64,000 bases of DNA, from contig NZ_RZIJ01000026.1 of the NCBI RefSeq assembly GCF_003989665.1, positions 27,427-91,426 on the forward strand, written 5' to 3'. The stretch comes from Azospirillum doebereinerae (GTDB lineage Bacteria; Pseudomonadota; Alphaproteobacteria; Azospirillales; Azospirillaceae). The translations under genes were made by a program, and so were the position numbers. Shown in pieces: positions 43,005 through 52,453 of this stretch. Within the stretch, counting starts at the first letter, position 1, and every line of letters starts with the position of its first letter. Under the pieces are notes generated by a model that was not told the DNA's origin, did not search any database, and saw only the letters and a list, made by a program, of their open reading frames with translations.

Positions 43005-43838
43005 ATGACCGCAGCCCGCGCCGCCGCGGACATCCTTCACCGCGCCCCCGGCCACCGGCCGCGGGTCGGCCTCGTGCTGGGGTCGGGTCTGGGCGGCATC
43101 GCCGACCGGATCGCCGACGCCGTCGCCATTCCCTACACCGAGATCCCCGGCTTTCCGGTGCCCAGCGTGCCCGGCCACGCCGGGCGTCTGGTGGTCGGCA
43201 CGCTGGGCGGGGTCGAGGTCGCCTGCATGCAGGGCCGCGTCCACGCCTATGAGGGCAACGGCTTCGACGCGCTGAAGACCGCGATCCGCGCGCTGAAGCT
43301 GGCCGGTTGCGACACGCTGGTCCTGACCGCCGCCGTCGGCTCGCTGCGGCTGGAGGTCGGCCCCGGCCGGCTGATGGCAATCACCGACCACCTGAACCTG
43401 CTGGGCAGCAACCCGCTGACCGGCCCGAACGACGACCCGTTCGGCGACCGCTTCCCCAGCATGACCGACGCCTGGGACCCGGACCTGCGCGCGATGCTGG
43501 CCGACGTGGCGGGCGGACTCGGGCTCGATCTGGCCCAGGGCGTCTACGCCGCTTACCCCGGCCCGTCCTTCGAGACGCCGGCCGAGGTGCGGATGATGAA
43601 GACGCTGGGCGCCGACGCGGTCGGCATGTCCACGGTGCCCGAATGCATCGTCGCGCGGCATTGCGGCCTGCGGGTCGTCGGCTGCGCGGTGGTGACCAAC
43701 CTGGGGGTGGGGCTCGGCGATGGGCCGGTCGACCATCACCAGACCTTGAGCGCCGCCTCGGCCGCCGCCTCCGACCTGGAGCGGCTGCTGGTCGGCTTCC
43801 TTGAACGCCTCCACGAAAAGGACGGGTCCCGGTCATGA
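43005..43838 (+). CDS. punA: Purine-nucleoside phosphorylase
   Basis: A 277-residue trimeric-type (PNP-I) phosphorylase that splits inosine and guanosine with phosphate. Motifs: GLVLGSGLGGIAD near residue 24, VPGHAGRLVVG, MQGRVHAYEG, AAYPGPSFETPAE and VGMSTVPECIVARHCGLRV. The stop overlaps the deoC start (ATGA). Confidence 0.95.
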   Translation: MTAARAAADILHRAPGHRPRVGLVLGSGLGGIADRIADAVAIPYTEIPGFPVPSVPGHAGRLVVGTLGGVEVACMQGRVHAYEGNGFDALKTAIRALKLAGCDTLVLTAAVGSLRLEVGPGRLMAITDHLNLLGSNPLTGPNDDPFGDRFPSMTDAWDPDLRAMLADVAGGLGLDLAQGVYAAYPGPSFETPAEVRMMKTLGADAVGMSTVPECIVARHCGLRVVGCAVVTNLGVGLGDGPVDHHQTLSAASAAASDLERLLVGFLERLHEKDGSRS

Positions 43839-44662
43839 AATTGCCAGCCGACCTGCAAGGCGCGCTCGACGCCTGCGCCACCGCCCCGTCCGATCCGGCC
43901 GTCGCGCGGCGGGCCATCGGGATGCTCGACCTGACCAGCCTGAACGGCGACGACGGCGACCGGACCATTGAGGCGCTCTGCGCCCGCGCGCTCACCCCGG
44001 AGGGGCCGGTCGCCGCCGTCTGCGTCTGGCCGCGCTTCGTGCCGACCGCCCGCAAGGCGCTGGCCGGGACGCCGGTCAAGATCGCCACCGTGGTCAATTT
44101 CCCGACCGGGGAGGCCGACGCCGCCGCCGTCGCCGCCGAGACCCGCCGCGCCATCGAGGACGGGGCCGACGAGATCGACGTGGTGCTGCCCTACCGCGCC
44201 TTCATCGACGGCGCCCGCACCCAGCCGATGAACGTGGTGAAGGCCTGCCGCGAGGCCTGCGGCGACAAGGCGCTGCTGAAGGTCATCCTGGAATCGGGCG
44301 CCTTCCCGGACGCCGAGCTGCTGGCCTGGGCGTCGCGCGACGCCATCGCGGCGGGCGCGGATTTCCTGAAGACCTCCACCGGCAAGACCCAGCCGGCGGC
44401 GACGCTGGAAGCGGCGGCGGTGATGCTGGACAGCATTTACGAATCCGGCAAGCCGGTCGGCTTCAAGGCGGCGGGCGGCATCCGCGACGCGGCCGGCGCG
44501 GCGGGATTCCTGGCGCTGGCCGACCACATCCTGGGCGAGGGCTGGGCGACGCCGCGGACCTTCCGCTTCGGCGCGTCGAGCCTGCTGGACGCGCTGCTGG
44601 CCGAACTCGGCCACCGCACCGGCCAGGACGCGGCGCCGGTGCCGGCCCCGGCGGGGTACTGA
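43835..44662 (+). CDS. deoC: Deoxyribose-phosphate aldolase
   Basis: A 275-residue class I aldolase that cleaves 2-deoxyribose-5-phosphate to glyceraldehyde-3-phosphate and acetaldehyde. The Schiff-base lysine lies in DFLKTSTGK and the second active-site lysine in GFKAAGGIRD. VVNFPTGE and DEIDVVLPYRAFI are also typical. ATG overlaps the punA stop. Confidence 0.95.
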   Translation: MKLPADLQGALDACATAPSDPAVARRAIGMLDLTSLNGDDGDRTIEALCARALTPEGPVAAVCVWPRFVPTARKALAGTPVKIATVVNFPTGEADAAAVAAETRRAIEDGADEIDVVLPYRAFIDGARTQPMNVVKACREACGDKALLKVILESGAFPDAELLAWASRDAIAAGADFLKTSTGKTQPAATLEAAAVMLDSIYESGKPVGFKAAGGIRDAAGAAGFLALADHILGEGWATPRTFRFGASSLLDALLAELGHRTGQDAAPVPAPAGY

Positions 44663-44666
44663 GCCG

Positions 44667-45983
44667 ATGGTGCTTCCGCAGGAGATCGTCCGCGCCAAGC
44701 GCGACGGCCGGACGCTCGACGACGCGACCATCCGGGCCTTCGTGCGCGGCATCACCGACGGCAGCGTCACGGAAAGCCAGGCCTCGGCCTTCGCCATGGC
44801 TGTGTTCTTCCAGGGCATGAGCCTGGACGAGCGGGTCTCCCTGACGCTCGCGATGCGGGATTCGGGCCGCGTGATGGAATGGCGCTCGCTCGGCCTGTCC
44901 GGCCCGGTGATCGACAAGCATTCCACCGGCGGGGTGGGCGACAAGGTCAGCCTGATCCTGGCGCCGATCCTGGCGGCCTGCGGCGGCTTCGTGCCGATGG
45001 TGTCGGGGCGGGGGTTGGGCCACACCGGCGGCACGCTCGACAAGTTCGAGGCGATCCCCGGCTATCAGGCCAAACCCGACAGCGAGCTGTTGCGCCGGGT
45101 GGTGAAGGAGGCCGGCTGCGCGGTGATCGGCGCCACCGACGACATCGCGCCGGCCGACCGGCGGCTCTACGCCATCCGCGACGTGACGGCGACGGTGGAA
45201 TCGCTCGACCTCATCACCGCGTCGATCCTGTCGAAGAAGCTCGCCGCCGGGCTGGACGCGCTGGTGATGGATGTGAAGTTCGGCTCCGGCGCCTTCATGC
45301 AGCGCTTCGAGGACGCCGAGGCGCTGGCCGACAGCATCGTCACCGTCGCCGAGGGCGCCGGGCTGCCGGCGGTGGCCCTGCTGACCGACATGAACGAGGT
45401 GCTGGGCCACAGCGCCGGGAATTCGCTGGAGATGCGCGAATGCCTCGCCATCCTGCGCGGCGGTCCGGCCGAGCCGCGCCTGTGCGAGGTGACGGTGGCG
45501 CTGGCCGGCGAGTTGCTGGCGCGCTGCGGGCTGGCGTCGGGCGCGGCGGCCGGGCGGGCGATGGCGGACCGCGCGGTGGGCAGCGGGGCGGCGGCCGAGC
45601 GTTTCGCCCGCATGGTCCACGCGCTGGGCGGACCGTCCGACCTCCTGGACCGGCCCGATGCGCATCTGGAAATCGCGCCGGTGGTGCGCCCGGTCTTCGC
45701 GGAGCGGACGGGCTGGGTCGCTGCCGTCGACACCCGCGCGGTCGGCATGGCGGTGGTGGCGCTGGGCGGCGGGCGGACCAAGGTGACCGACGCCATCGAC
45801 TTCGCGGTCGGCTTCGACGCCGTCGCCGGGCTGGGGGCGGAGGCCGGGCCGGACCGGCCGCTGGCCTTCGTCCACGCGCGGACGGAGGCCCAGGCCGACG
45901 AGGCGGCGGAGCGGGTGCGGCGGGCCTTCATCATCGGCGACACGGCCCCGGTGCGCGGTCCGCTGATCGCCAAGCGGGTGTAA
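44667..45983 (+). CDS. deoA: Thymidine phosphorylase
   Basis: A 438-residue enzyme splitting thymidine to thymine and deoxyribose-1-phosphate. Signature SGRGLGHTGGTLDKFEAIPG (near residue 112) and KHSTGGVGDKVSLILAP are diagnostic, as are MDVKFGSGAFM and TDMNEVLGHSAGNSLE. Last recognisable gene of the operon; the DNA after it becomes non-coding and then AT-rich. Confidence 0.96.
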   Translation: MVLPQEIVRAKRDGRTLDDATIRAFVRGITDGSVTESQASAFAMAVFFQGMSLDERVSLTLAMRDSGRVMEWRSLGLSGPVIDKHSTGGVGDKVSLILAPILAACGGFVPMVSGRGLGHTGGTLDKFEAIPGYQAKPDSELLRRVVKEAGCAVIGATDDIAPADRRLYAIRDVTATVESLDLITASILSKKLAAGLDALVMDVKFGSGAFMQRFEDAEALADSIVTVAEGAGLPAVALLTDMNEVLGHSAGNSLEMRECLAILRGGPAEPRLCEVTVALAGELLARCGLASGAAAGRAMADRAVGSGAAAERFARMVHALGGPSDLLDRPDAHLEIAPVVRPVFAERTGWVAAVDTRAVGMAVVALGGGRTKVTDAIDFAVGFDAVAGLGAEAGPDRPLAFVHARTEAQADEAAERVRRAFIIGDTAPVRGPLIAKRV

Positions 45984-46608
45984 GCGGCGGCGGCCTCGAC
46001 GATGACAGCGTGAACCGCGCCGGAAGAACCGCGCGGGGCTTTCGGGCGACTGGAAGCGGTTGCTCTGAATGTCGAGGCAGGCCATCCCGGCGTTGGTCGC
46101 CTCATGCGTTCGGGGCAGGGGGTGGCGTCGATGGCGCTTTCAACCCGCAGCCCGGTTGTCGTGATGGTCGCGGCGCCCGGTTCCGCCGGCCTTGCCGGTG
46201 GACGGCCTCTTGGACATCGACCCGGCGGTGCCGGCCAGCGGGGCGGTCGCCGTCGCCATCGTCATGGTGAGCGAAGGCGCGGTGCAAGTTGCAAAATCGG
46301 GACAACACGCAAAACGCAAGGAACATTTTTCCATGCACGCCACCAGTGCGTCAAAATGACCGACCCCTTCCCGAAAATAGTAGAAAAAATGTTAACGATT
46401 CCGGTGTTTAATATTCGCAAGAGAACGAATCTCATTGAAGTGAGATCCCTTAAGCGAATCTCGCATCAATCCAAATTCGCTTTCAGGTGAAAATTGTCCA
46501 ATTCAGCTGTCTTTCTGTGGTGTGCACTTTCTTTGGTGCGCAGAAAGGAGGATTTTCTTTTTATAAGATGGATCGTTCCTTTTCTGGAAACTTTGGTAAA
46601 GGAGACTC
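45984..46608. other. Intergenic region, GC-rich then abruptly AT-rich, with small repeats
   Basis: 625 bases without a supported gene. Up to about 46270 the sequence is GC-rich but no frame has both start and ribosome site; it may hold decayed coding DNA. From about 46300 it is clearly AT-rich. There: an inverted repeat ATCTCA (46429-46434) / TGAGAT (46441-46446), a direct repeat CGAATCTC (46426-46433 and 46454-46461), and a hairpin CTTTCTG ... CAGAAAG within 46510-46548. These could be operator and leader elements for the next gene. Confidence 0.45.
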
Positions 46609-47769
46609 ATGCAGGCGCGACGTAGCTTGGAGGCAATCTCGCCGATACTGGAGCAAATTCTATACGGTGGTTCCAGCGTATCGATGAATCTGTTGTCTAT
46701 TACGAGAAGTTTGCCAGAGACAGCCCATTTGTTTCGGAATGGGGGTTTGAACCGCATTATCCTTTTCAAATATCCGAATTTTGATGAAAGCCAAGGCGAC
46801 GGCCACGATTTCTTGAATTGTGGCGCGGGGAGCGTAGCCATCAAGCGTCCGGTCGAAACCGGCATTTATATTCCCCATGACGAATGCCAGTGGGAAACCG
46901 GTGGGGTTGCCATCTATCTGCGTTCCCGCAACAGCACCGTGCTGTTGCAGGAGCATTTTGGCCCTGAGGCGGTGGAGCAGGAGACGGTCTGCAACGACCT
47001 TAGCCTCCTGTCCCTGATCGACAACATTCCGTCTCTGGACGCCTTTCTGCTGAAAACCTACTTCGAGGCCAAGAAGATTCGGGTCGATCAGCGGTATTGG
47101 CAGATTGCCGCAGAAGAGGAGTCCCAGCTGCGCCGGATGATCAGCCGGCGAGTGGAACCGATTGTGCGCAAGGCCGTCAGCGATGGTTTGGGCGGCGAGG
47201 CAATCGTCGGGCGGTTTCTGGACGCCATCTGGAATCCGGACATGGAGGAGGCCGGGCATTTCGTGTCGGCCTTCGGCATCGATCATTCGGAAGCGGACGC
47301 GATTTTCAGCGCCTGGAAAGGCATTACCTTCTACGAATACCAGCTTCGCCGCATTGCTCCGCGGATCCGTACCATCAACGCGTGGCTGCGATCCCAGGAC
47401 TGCGTGCCGGCCGACTTGAGGAATCACCGTCCCTACGATGAGCAACTGATGATGCACATCGAGCGTGTGAGCCATATGCTCAACGCCACTCTGCTGGATA
47501 TCCGCCACATTCTCGGAGAATACGAGAGGGGCTTCAACGCGCTGATAAGCGGGTACCCGTCCCTGTTTCGCGACTTCCTGCGCACGATCCATGCACGCTA
47601 CTGGCTTCTGGGCTATTGCGTGTCGGCATTGATCAGCGTGGTGCATCTGGACAGCCGTTGCATGAAGAACTTTCCGTCTCGCCATGTCGATTTCGAAACG
47701 CTGAACCGCCTTCTGCGCCAATTCGATATCGCCCTGGACCGGCGCCGGGAGCAGAAATCGGCGTTTTAG
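46609..47769 (+). CDS. Unrecognised 386-residue protein in an AT-rich patch
   Basis: A complete open frame with an excellent ribosome site (AAAGGAG four bases before ATG). The protein is soluble, without signal peptide or clear membrane helix. Its N-terminal third includes DFLNCGAGSVAIKRPVETGIYIPHDECQWETGGVAIYL; the C-terminal two thirds are mainly helical (QLRRMISRRVEPIVRKAVSDG, LMMHIERVSHMLNATLLDIRH). I recognise no family. The 5' part is distinctly AT-richer than neighbours and the gene stands alone between the deo operon and the efflux operon, so it looks acquired. Confidence 0.75.
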   Translation: MQARRSLEAISPILEQILYGGSSVSMNLLSITRSLPETAHLFRNGGLNRIILFKYPNFDESQGDGHDFLNCGAGSVAIKRPVETGIYIPHDECQWETGGVAIYLRSRNSTVLLQEHFGPEAVEQETVCNDLSLLSLIDNIPSLDAFLLKTYFEAKKIRVDQRYWQIAAEEESQLRRMISRRVEPIVRKAVSDGLGGEAIVGRFLDAIWNPDMEEAGHFVSAFGIDHSEADAIFSAWKGITFYEYQLRRIAPRIRTINAWLRSQDCVPADLRNHRPYDEQLMMHIERVSHMLNATLLDIRHILGEYERGFNALISGYPSLFRDFLRTIHARYWLLGYCVSALISVVHLDSRCMKNFPSRHVDFETLNRLLRQFDIALDRRREQKSAF

Positions 47770-47828
47770 TCGTTGAAGTTCCAAGCAGGCGTGGCGGCGG
47801 CCCGCACCCCAGAGGCGGACACGACGAA

Positions 47829-47864
47829 GCCCCCGCTCCGTCCCGTGAGGGAGGAAGCGGGGGC
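47829..47864 (-). terminator. Terminator between the 386-residue gene and the RND operon
   Basis: GCCCCCGCT (47829-47837) pairs with AGCGGGGGC (47856-47864), with an inner TCCC/GGGA. Placed just after the RND pump stop on the minus strand; could serve both convergent genes. Confidence 0.7.
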
Positions 47865-47882
47865 GTAGAACCCGCAGGCTCC

Positions 47883-50800
47883 TCAGTCGTCGCCGTGCCC
47901 GTGGGCCAGCGCACCGCCATGGGGCACCGCCGCCGCCGGCTTCCCGGCCCCGGCCAGCTTGCGCAGCAGCACGTAGAACACCGGCGTCAGCACCAGGCCG
48001 AACAGGGTGACGCCGATCATCCCGGCGAACACCGCGACGCCCATCGCGTGGCGCATCTCCGCGCCGGCCCCGGTGGAGGTCACCAGCGGCACCACGCCCA
48101 TGATGAAGGCGATCGACGTCATCAGGATCGGACGCAGCCGCAGCCGGCTGGCCTCGACGGCCGCCTGCACCACGCCGTGGCCCTGGTGCTCCAGTTCGCG
48201 GGCGAACTCGACGATCAGGATGGCGTTCTTCGCCGACAGGCCGACCAGCACCATGAAGCCGATCTGCGTGAAGATGTTGTTGTCGCCCCCCGTCAGCCAC
48301 ACCCCGGCCAGCGCCGACCCCAGGCTCATCGGCACGATCAGCAGGATGGCGAGCGGCAGGGTCAGGCTCTCGTACTGCGCGGCCAGCACCAGGAAGACCA
48401 GCAGGATGCTGATGGGGAAGATCCACAGCGCGGCGTTGCCGGTCAGGATCTCCTGGTAGGTCAGGTCGGTCCACTCGAACCGCACGCCGCGCGGCAGGGT
48501 CTCCTGCGCGATGCGCTCGGCCGCCGCCTGGGCTTGGCCCGAGGAGAAGCCGGGCGCCGCCCCGCCGTTGATGTCGGCGGCGGTGTAGCCGTTGTAGCGG
48601 ACCACCATCTCCGGCCCGTAGCTCTGCTTGACCGTGACCAGCGAGGAGAGCGGCACCATGTCGCCCTGGGCGTTGCGGGTCTTGAGCAGGCCGATGTCGG
48701 CGGAATCGGCGCGGAAGGGCGCGTCGGCCTGGACGCGGACCTGGTAGACGCGGCCGAAGCTGTTGAAGTCGTTCACGTAGAGCGAGCCGAGGTAGATCTG
48801 CATGGTGTCGAACACCTCGCCGATGGCGACGCCCTGCTGCTTGGCCTTCACCCGGTCGAGGTCGACGTCGAGCTGCGGCACGTTGATCTGATAGCTGGAG
48901 AAGCTCGGCCCCAGCTCCGGCGTCTGCATCGCCTTGGCCATGAAGGAATTGACCGCCGCGTTCAGCGCCTCGTAGCCCAGCGCGCCGCGGTCCTCCAGCT
49001 GCATCTTGAAGCCGCCCAGCGTGCCCAGCCCCATCACCGGCGGGGGCGGGAAGATGGCGACGAAGGCCTCCTTCAGCCCGGCGTAGCGTTTTTGCAAATC
49101 ACCGGCGATGGCGAGGGCCGACAGCGACGGGTCGTGGCGCTCGGCGAAGGGCTTCAGCGTGACGAAGACGATGCCGGCGCTGGAGCTGTTGGTGAAGCCG
49201 TTGACCGACAGGCCGGGGAAGGCGACGGCGCTCTGCACGCCGGGGCGGGCCAGGGCGATGTCGGTCATCTGGCGGATCACCGCCTCCGTCCGGTCGAGCG
49301 AGGCGCCGTTGGGAAGCTGGGCGAAGCTGATCAGGTACTCCTTGTCCTGGGCCGGGACGAAGCCCATCGGCACGGCACGGCCGAGCAGCACGGTGACGCC
49401 GAGCAGCCCGACATAGACCAGCATCATCAGGCCCTTGCGCCGCACCACCCCGCCGACGCCCCGTCCGTAGCCGGTCGAGGCGCGGTGGAAGACCCGGTTG
49501 AACAGCCCGAAGAAGCCGCCGAAGACGCGGTTCATCCCACGGGTCAGCCAATCCTGCGGCTGGTCGTGGCCGCGCAGCAGCACCGCCGCCAGGGCCGGCG
49601 ACAGGGTCAGCGAGTTGAAGGCGGAGATCACGGTGGAGATCGCGATGGTCATCGCAAACTGCTTGTAGAACTCGCCGGTCAGGCCGGACATGGCGGCGAG
49701 CGGCACGAAGACGGCGACCAGCGTCAGCGCGATGGCGATGATCGGGCCGCTCACCTCCTGCATGGCGCGGTAGGTGGCTTCCTTGGCGGACAGGCCGTTC
49801 TCAATGTTGCGCTCGACGTTCTCGACGACGACGATGGCGTCGTCCACCACGATGCCGATGGCCAGCACCATGCCGAACAGCGACAGCGCGTTGATCGAAT
49901 AGCCGAGCCCCAGCATCAGCGAGAAGGTGCCGACGATGGAGATCGGAACCGCCAGCAGCGGGATGATCGAGGCGCGCCAAGTCTGGAGGAAGACGATGAC
50001 CACCAGCACCACCAGCGCGACGGCTTCGAGCAGGGTGTGGATCACCGCCTCGATGCTGGAGCGGACGAACTGGGTCGGGTCGTAGACGATGCTGAAATCG
50101 ACGCCGTCGGGCATGTCGGCCTTCAGTTCGGCCATCGTCGCGCGGACCTGATCGGAGATCGCCAGCGCGTTGGCGCCCGGCGACTGGTTGATCGCCATCG
50201 CCACCGCCGGCTTGTTGTCCAGCAGGGAGCGCAGGCCGTACTGCGAGGCCGCCATCTCCACCCGCGCCACGTCGCGCAGATAGGTGACGCCGCCCTCCGC
50301 GCCGGCCTTCAGGACGATGGCGCCGAACTCCTCGGGCGTGGTCAGACGGCCCTGCGCGTTGATCGAGAGCTGCAGCGGGGTGTTCGGCAGCGAGGGCGAG
50401 GCGCCGATGACGCCGGCCGCGACCTGGACGTTCTGCTCGCGGATCGCCGCCACCACGTCCGACGCGGTCAGGCCGCGCTGGGCGACCTTGGCGGGGTCGA
50501 GCCAAACCCGCATCGAATAGTCGCCCGAGCCCCAGACCTGCACCTCGCCGACGCCGGGGATGCGGCTCAGCCGGTCCTTGACGTTGAGGACCGCGTAGTT
50601 GCGCAGGTAGGTCATGTCGTAGCGGTCGTTGGGCGACAGCAGATGCACGACCATGGTCAGTGTGGGCGAGCTCTTGACCGTCGTCACGCCCAGCCGCTGC
50701 ACGTCGGAGGGGAGGCGCGGCAGCGCCTGCGACACCCGGTTCTGCACGAGCTGCTGCGCCTTGTCCGGGTCGGTGCCCAGCTTGAAGGTCACGGTCAGCG

Positions 50801-51071
50801 CCATGTTGCCGTCGCTGTTGGCCTGCGACTGCATGTAGAGCATGTTCTCGACGCCGTTGATCTGCTCCTCCAGCGGAGAGGCGACGGTCTCGGCGATGAC
50901 CTTGGGGTTGGCGCCCGGAAACTGCGCGCGGACGACGACCGACGGCGGAACGACCTCCGGGTATTCGGAGATCGGCAGTTGGAACAGCGAGATCGCTCCC
51001 GCCAGGAACAAGGCCACCGACAGGACGCCCGCGAAGATCGGGCGGTCGATGAAGAATTTCGAGATGTTCAT
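47883..51071 (-). CDS. RND multidrug efflux pump, inner-membrane transporter
   Basis: A 1062-residue HAE1-family (AcrB/MexB-like) proton antiporter. It begins MNISKFFIDRPIFAGVLSV, has the typical SEYPEVVPPSVVV and FPGANPKVIAETVA segments, two large periplasmic loops, and about twelve membrane helices, including the fourth-helix FGMVLAIGIVVDDAIVVVEN with the proton-relay aspartates. ATG 51071 is where family similarity starts; the long open frame above it lies in a palindromic repeat. The adaptor gene precedes it, but no outer-membrane channel gene is present. Confidence 0.95.
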   Translation of the reverse strand: MNISKFFIDRPIFAGVLSVALFLAGAISLFQLPISEYPEVVPPSVVVRAQFPGANPKVIAETVASPLEEQINGVENMLYMQSQANSDGNMALTVTFKLGTDPDKAQQLVQNRVSQALPRLPSDVQRLGVTTVKSSPTLTMVVHLLSPNDRYDMTYLRNYAVLNVKDRLSRIPGVGEVQVWGSGDYSMRVWLDPAKVAQRGLTASDVVAAIREQNVQVAAGVIGASPSLPNTPLQLSINAQGRLTTPEEFGAIVLKAGAEGGVTYLRDVARVEMAASQYGLRSLLDNKPAVAMAINQSPGANALAISDQVRATMAELKADMPDGVDFSIVYDPTQFVRSSIEAVIHTLLEAVALVVLVVIVFLQTWRASIIPLLAVPISIVGTFSLMLGLGYSINALSLFGMVLAIGIVVDDAIVVVENVERNIENGLSAKEATYRAMQEVSGPIIAIALTLVAVFVPLAAMSGLTGEFYKQFAMTIAISTVISAFNSLTLSPALAAVLLRGHDQPQDWLTRGMNRVFGGFFGLFNRVFHRASTGYGRGVGGVVRRKGLMMLVYVGLLGVTVLLGRAVPMGFVPAQDKEYLISFAQLPNGASLDRTEAVIRQMTDIALARPGVQSAVAFPGLSVNGFTNSSSAGIVFVTLKPFAERHDPSLSALAIAGDLQKRYAGLKEAFVAIFPPPPVMGLGTLGGFKMQLEDRGALGYEALNAAVNSFMAKAMQTPELGPSFSSYQINVPQLDVDLDRVKAKQQGVAIGEVFDTMQIYLGSLYVNDFNSFGRVYQVRVQADAPFRADSADIGLLKTRNAQGDMVPLSSLVTVKQSYGPEMVVRYNGYTAADINGGAAPGFSSGQAQAAAERIAQETLPRGVRFEWTDLTYQEILTGNAALWIFPISILLVFLVLAAQYESLTLPLAILLIVPMSLGSALAGVWLTGGDNNIFTQIGFMVLVGLSAKNAILIVEFARELEHQGHGVVQAAVEASRLRLRPILMTSIAFIMGVVPLVTSTGAGAEMRHAMGVAVFAGMIGVTLFGLVLTPVFYVLLRKLAGAGKPAAAVPHGGALAHGHGDD

Positions 51072-51124
51072 GATGGCTCTCCCGGCGTGCGGGGATCGGG
51101 TTCGGGAAGGCGGGGCGGGCGTGG

Positions 51125-51224
51125 ATTTGCGGCCCCCTCCCCAGCCTTCTGAAAAGGGAGGGGCAAAGAACGCCCATTCCCTCTCCCGCGACAGCGGGGG
51201 AGGGTCAGGGAGGGGGCCGCAAAT
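51125..51224. repeat. Palindromic repeat element inside the RND operon (copy 1)
   Basis: ATTTGCGGCCCCCTCCC (51125-51141) is a perfect inverted match to 51208-51224. Between them are further C-rich/G-rich arms (CCCTCTCCCGC / GCGGGGGAGGG). The element separates the adaptor gene from the pump gene. A related but different element occurs at 54539-54655. Confidence 0.7.
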
Positions 51225-51249
51225 TCGCGCCGGATCGGCGCCGGTGGGG

Positions 51250-52431
51250 TCAGGGTTTCGTCGAAGCGGTCTGGATGGCGTCGTTGGGCGCGCCCATCGC
51301 CACGATCTTCGGGCTGATGCGGGCGCCGGGGCGGGCGTGCTGGGTGCCGTTGACGACGATGCGCTCGCCGGCCGCAAGCCCGCTCGTCACCACCCGCAGG
51401 CCGTTCTGCGCCGGGCCGGGCGTGATCGCGCGGTACTGCACCGTGTCGTCGCCGGCCACCACCAGGACGAACTTCTTGTCCTGGTCGGTGTTGATGGCGC
51501 GATCCTCGACCATCAGCGCGTCGTGCGGCACGCTGCCGCCGACCTTGAGCCGGGCGTAGAGGCCGGGAACCATCACGCCGTCGGCGTTGTCGAACTTGGC
51601 GCGCACGCGGATGGTGCCGGACACGGCGTCGAGCCGGTTGTCGACATGCTCCACCGTGCCGTTGCGCGAATAGCCGGTCTCGTTGGCGAGGCCGAGCTGG
51701 ACCGGCACGTCGGAGGCGTCCTTCACGCTGGCGATGTGGCGCAGGTAGGTCTGCTCGTCCACGTCGAAGGAGGCGTAGATCGGCGAGACCGAGACCAGCG
51801 TGGTCAGCGGCGCCGCCGTGGCGCCGGACGCGACGACGTTGCCGACCGTCGCCTCGGCGCGCGAAACGCGGCCCGACACCGGGGCGGTCACCTGGGTGTG
51901 CTCCAGGTCGAGCCGGGCGAGGTCGAGCGCCGCCTGCGCCGCCTTCAGGTTGGCGGCGGCCTCGCGGGCGCCGTTTTCCTTCTCGTCGAGCGACTGGCGG
52001 GAGATGGTGGCGTTCTGGACCAACCGCTGGGCACGGTCGAGGTCGGCGGCGGTGTAGCGGACGCGGGCCTGGGCGGCGGCGACCTGGGCCTCGGCACGGG
52101 CGACCTCGGCCAGATGCGGGCGTGGGTCGATGGTGAACAGCACGTCGCCCTGCTTGACCAGCGCGCCGTTGCGGAAATGCACGGCGGTGATTGCGCCGGA
52201 CACCTGCGGGCGGACCTCCACCCGGTCAACGGCCTCCAGCCGGCCGGAATAGCTCTGCCAGTCGGTGATCTTGCGGGCGACGACCGGGGCCACGTCGACC
52301 TCGGGCGGCGGCGGGGCGGCGGCCGTGGCGGGGGCGTCGGCGTGGCCCTGGGGGATGGCGAAGCCGGTGACGGCGGCGGTCGCCGCGCCAGCGGCGAGCA
52401 GAAGAGCGAGTTTGGAGCGGGACAGCGGCAT
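51250..52431 (-). CDS. RND efflux periplasmic adaptor (membrane fusion) protein
   Basis: A 393-residue adaptor with a signal-like N-terminus (LALLLAAGAATAAVTGFAI), lipoyl-type halves (VEVRPQVSGAITAVHFRNGALVKQGDVLF and the matching TQVTAPVSGRVSRAEATVGN), a coiled-coil hairpin between them, and a beta-barrel domain (GTIRVRAKFDNADGVMVPGLYARL). It links the pump to an outer-membrane channel. It is first in the two-gene efflux operon. Confidence 0.94.
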   Translation of the reverse strand: MPLSRSKLALLLAAGAATAAVTGFAIPQGHADAPATAAAPPPPEVDVAPVVARKITDWQSYSGRLEAVDRVEVRPQVSGAITAVHFRNGALVKQGDVLFTIDPRPHLAEVARAEAQVAAAQARVRYTAADLDRAQRLVQNATISRQSLDEKENGAREAAANLKAAQAALDLARLDLEHTQVTAPVSGRVSRAEATVGNVVASGATAAPLTTLVSVSPIYASFDVDEQTYLRHIASVKDASDVPVQLGLANETGYSRNGTVEHVDNRLDAVSGTIRVRAKFDNADGVMVPGLYARLKVGGSVPHDALMVEDRAINTDQDKKFVLVVAGDDTVQYRAITPGPAQNGLRVVTSGLAAGERIVVNGTQHARPGARISPKIVAMGAPNDAIQTASTKP

Positions 52432-52453
52432 TGGAAATCTCCTGGGGAGAGCG

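Noticed and set aside
46104..46490. 128-codon plus-strand frame between deoA and the orphan gene
   Set aside because: The first half is Arg/Gly-rich shadow-like sequence and no ribosome site precedes the start; a shift from GC- to AT-rich DNA runs through it.
46503..46865. 120-codon minus-strand frame opposite the start of the orphan gene
   Set aside because: The plus-strand gene has a clear ribosome site and a longer frame; this one has none.
47616..51152. Plus-strand open frame of 1178 codons opposite the RND pump
   Set aside because: Shadow of the pump gene; composition is dominated by Asp, Gly, His and Arg without domain features.
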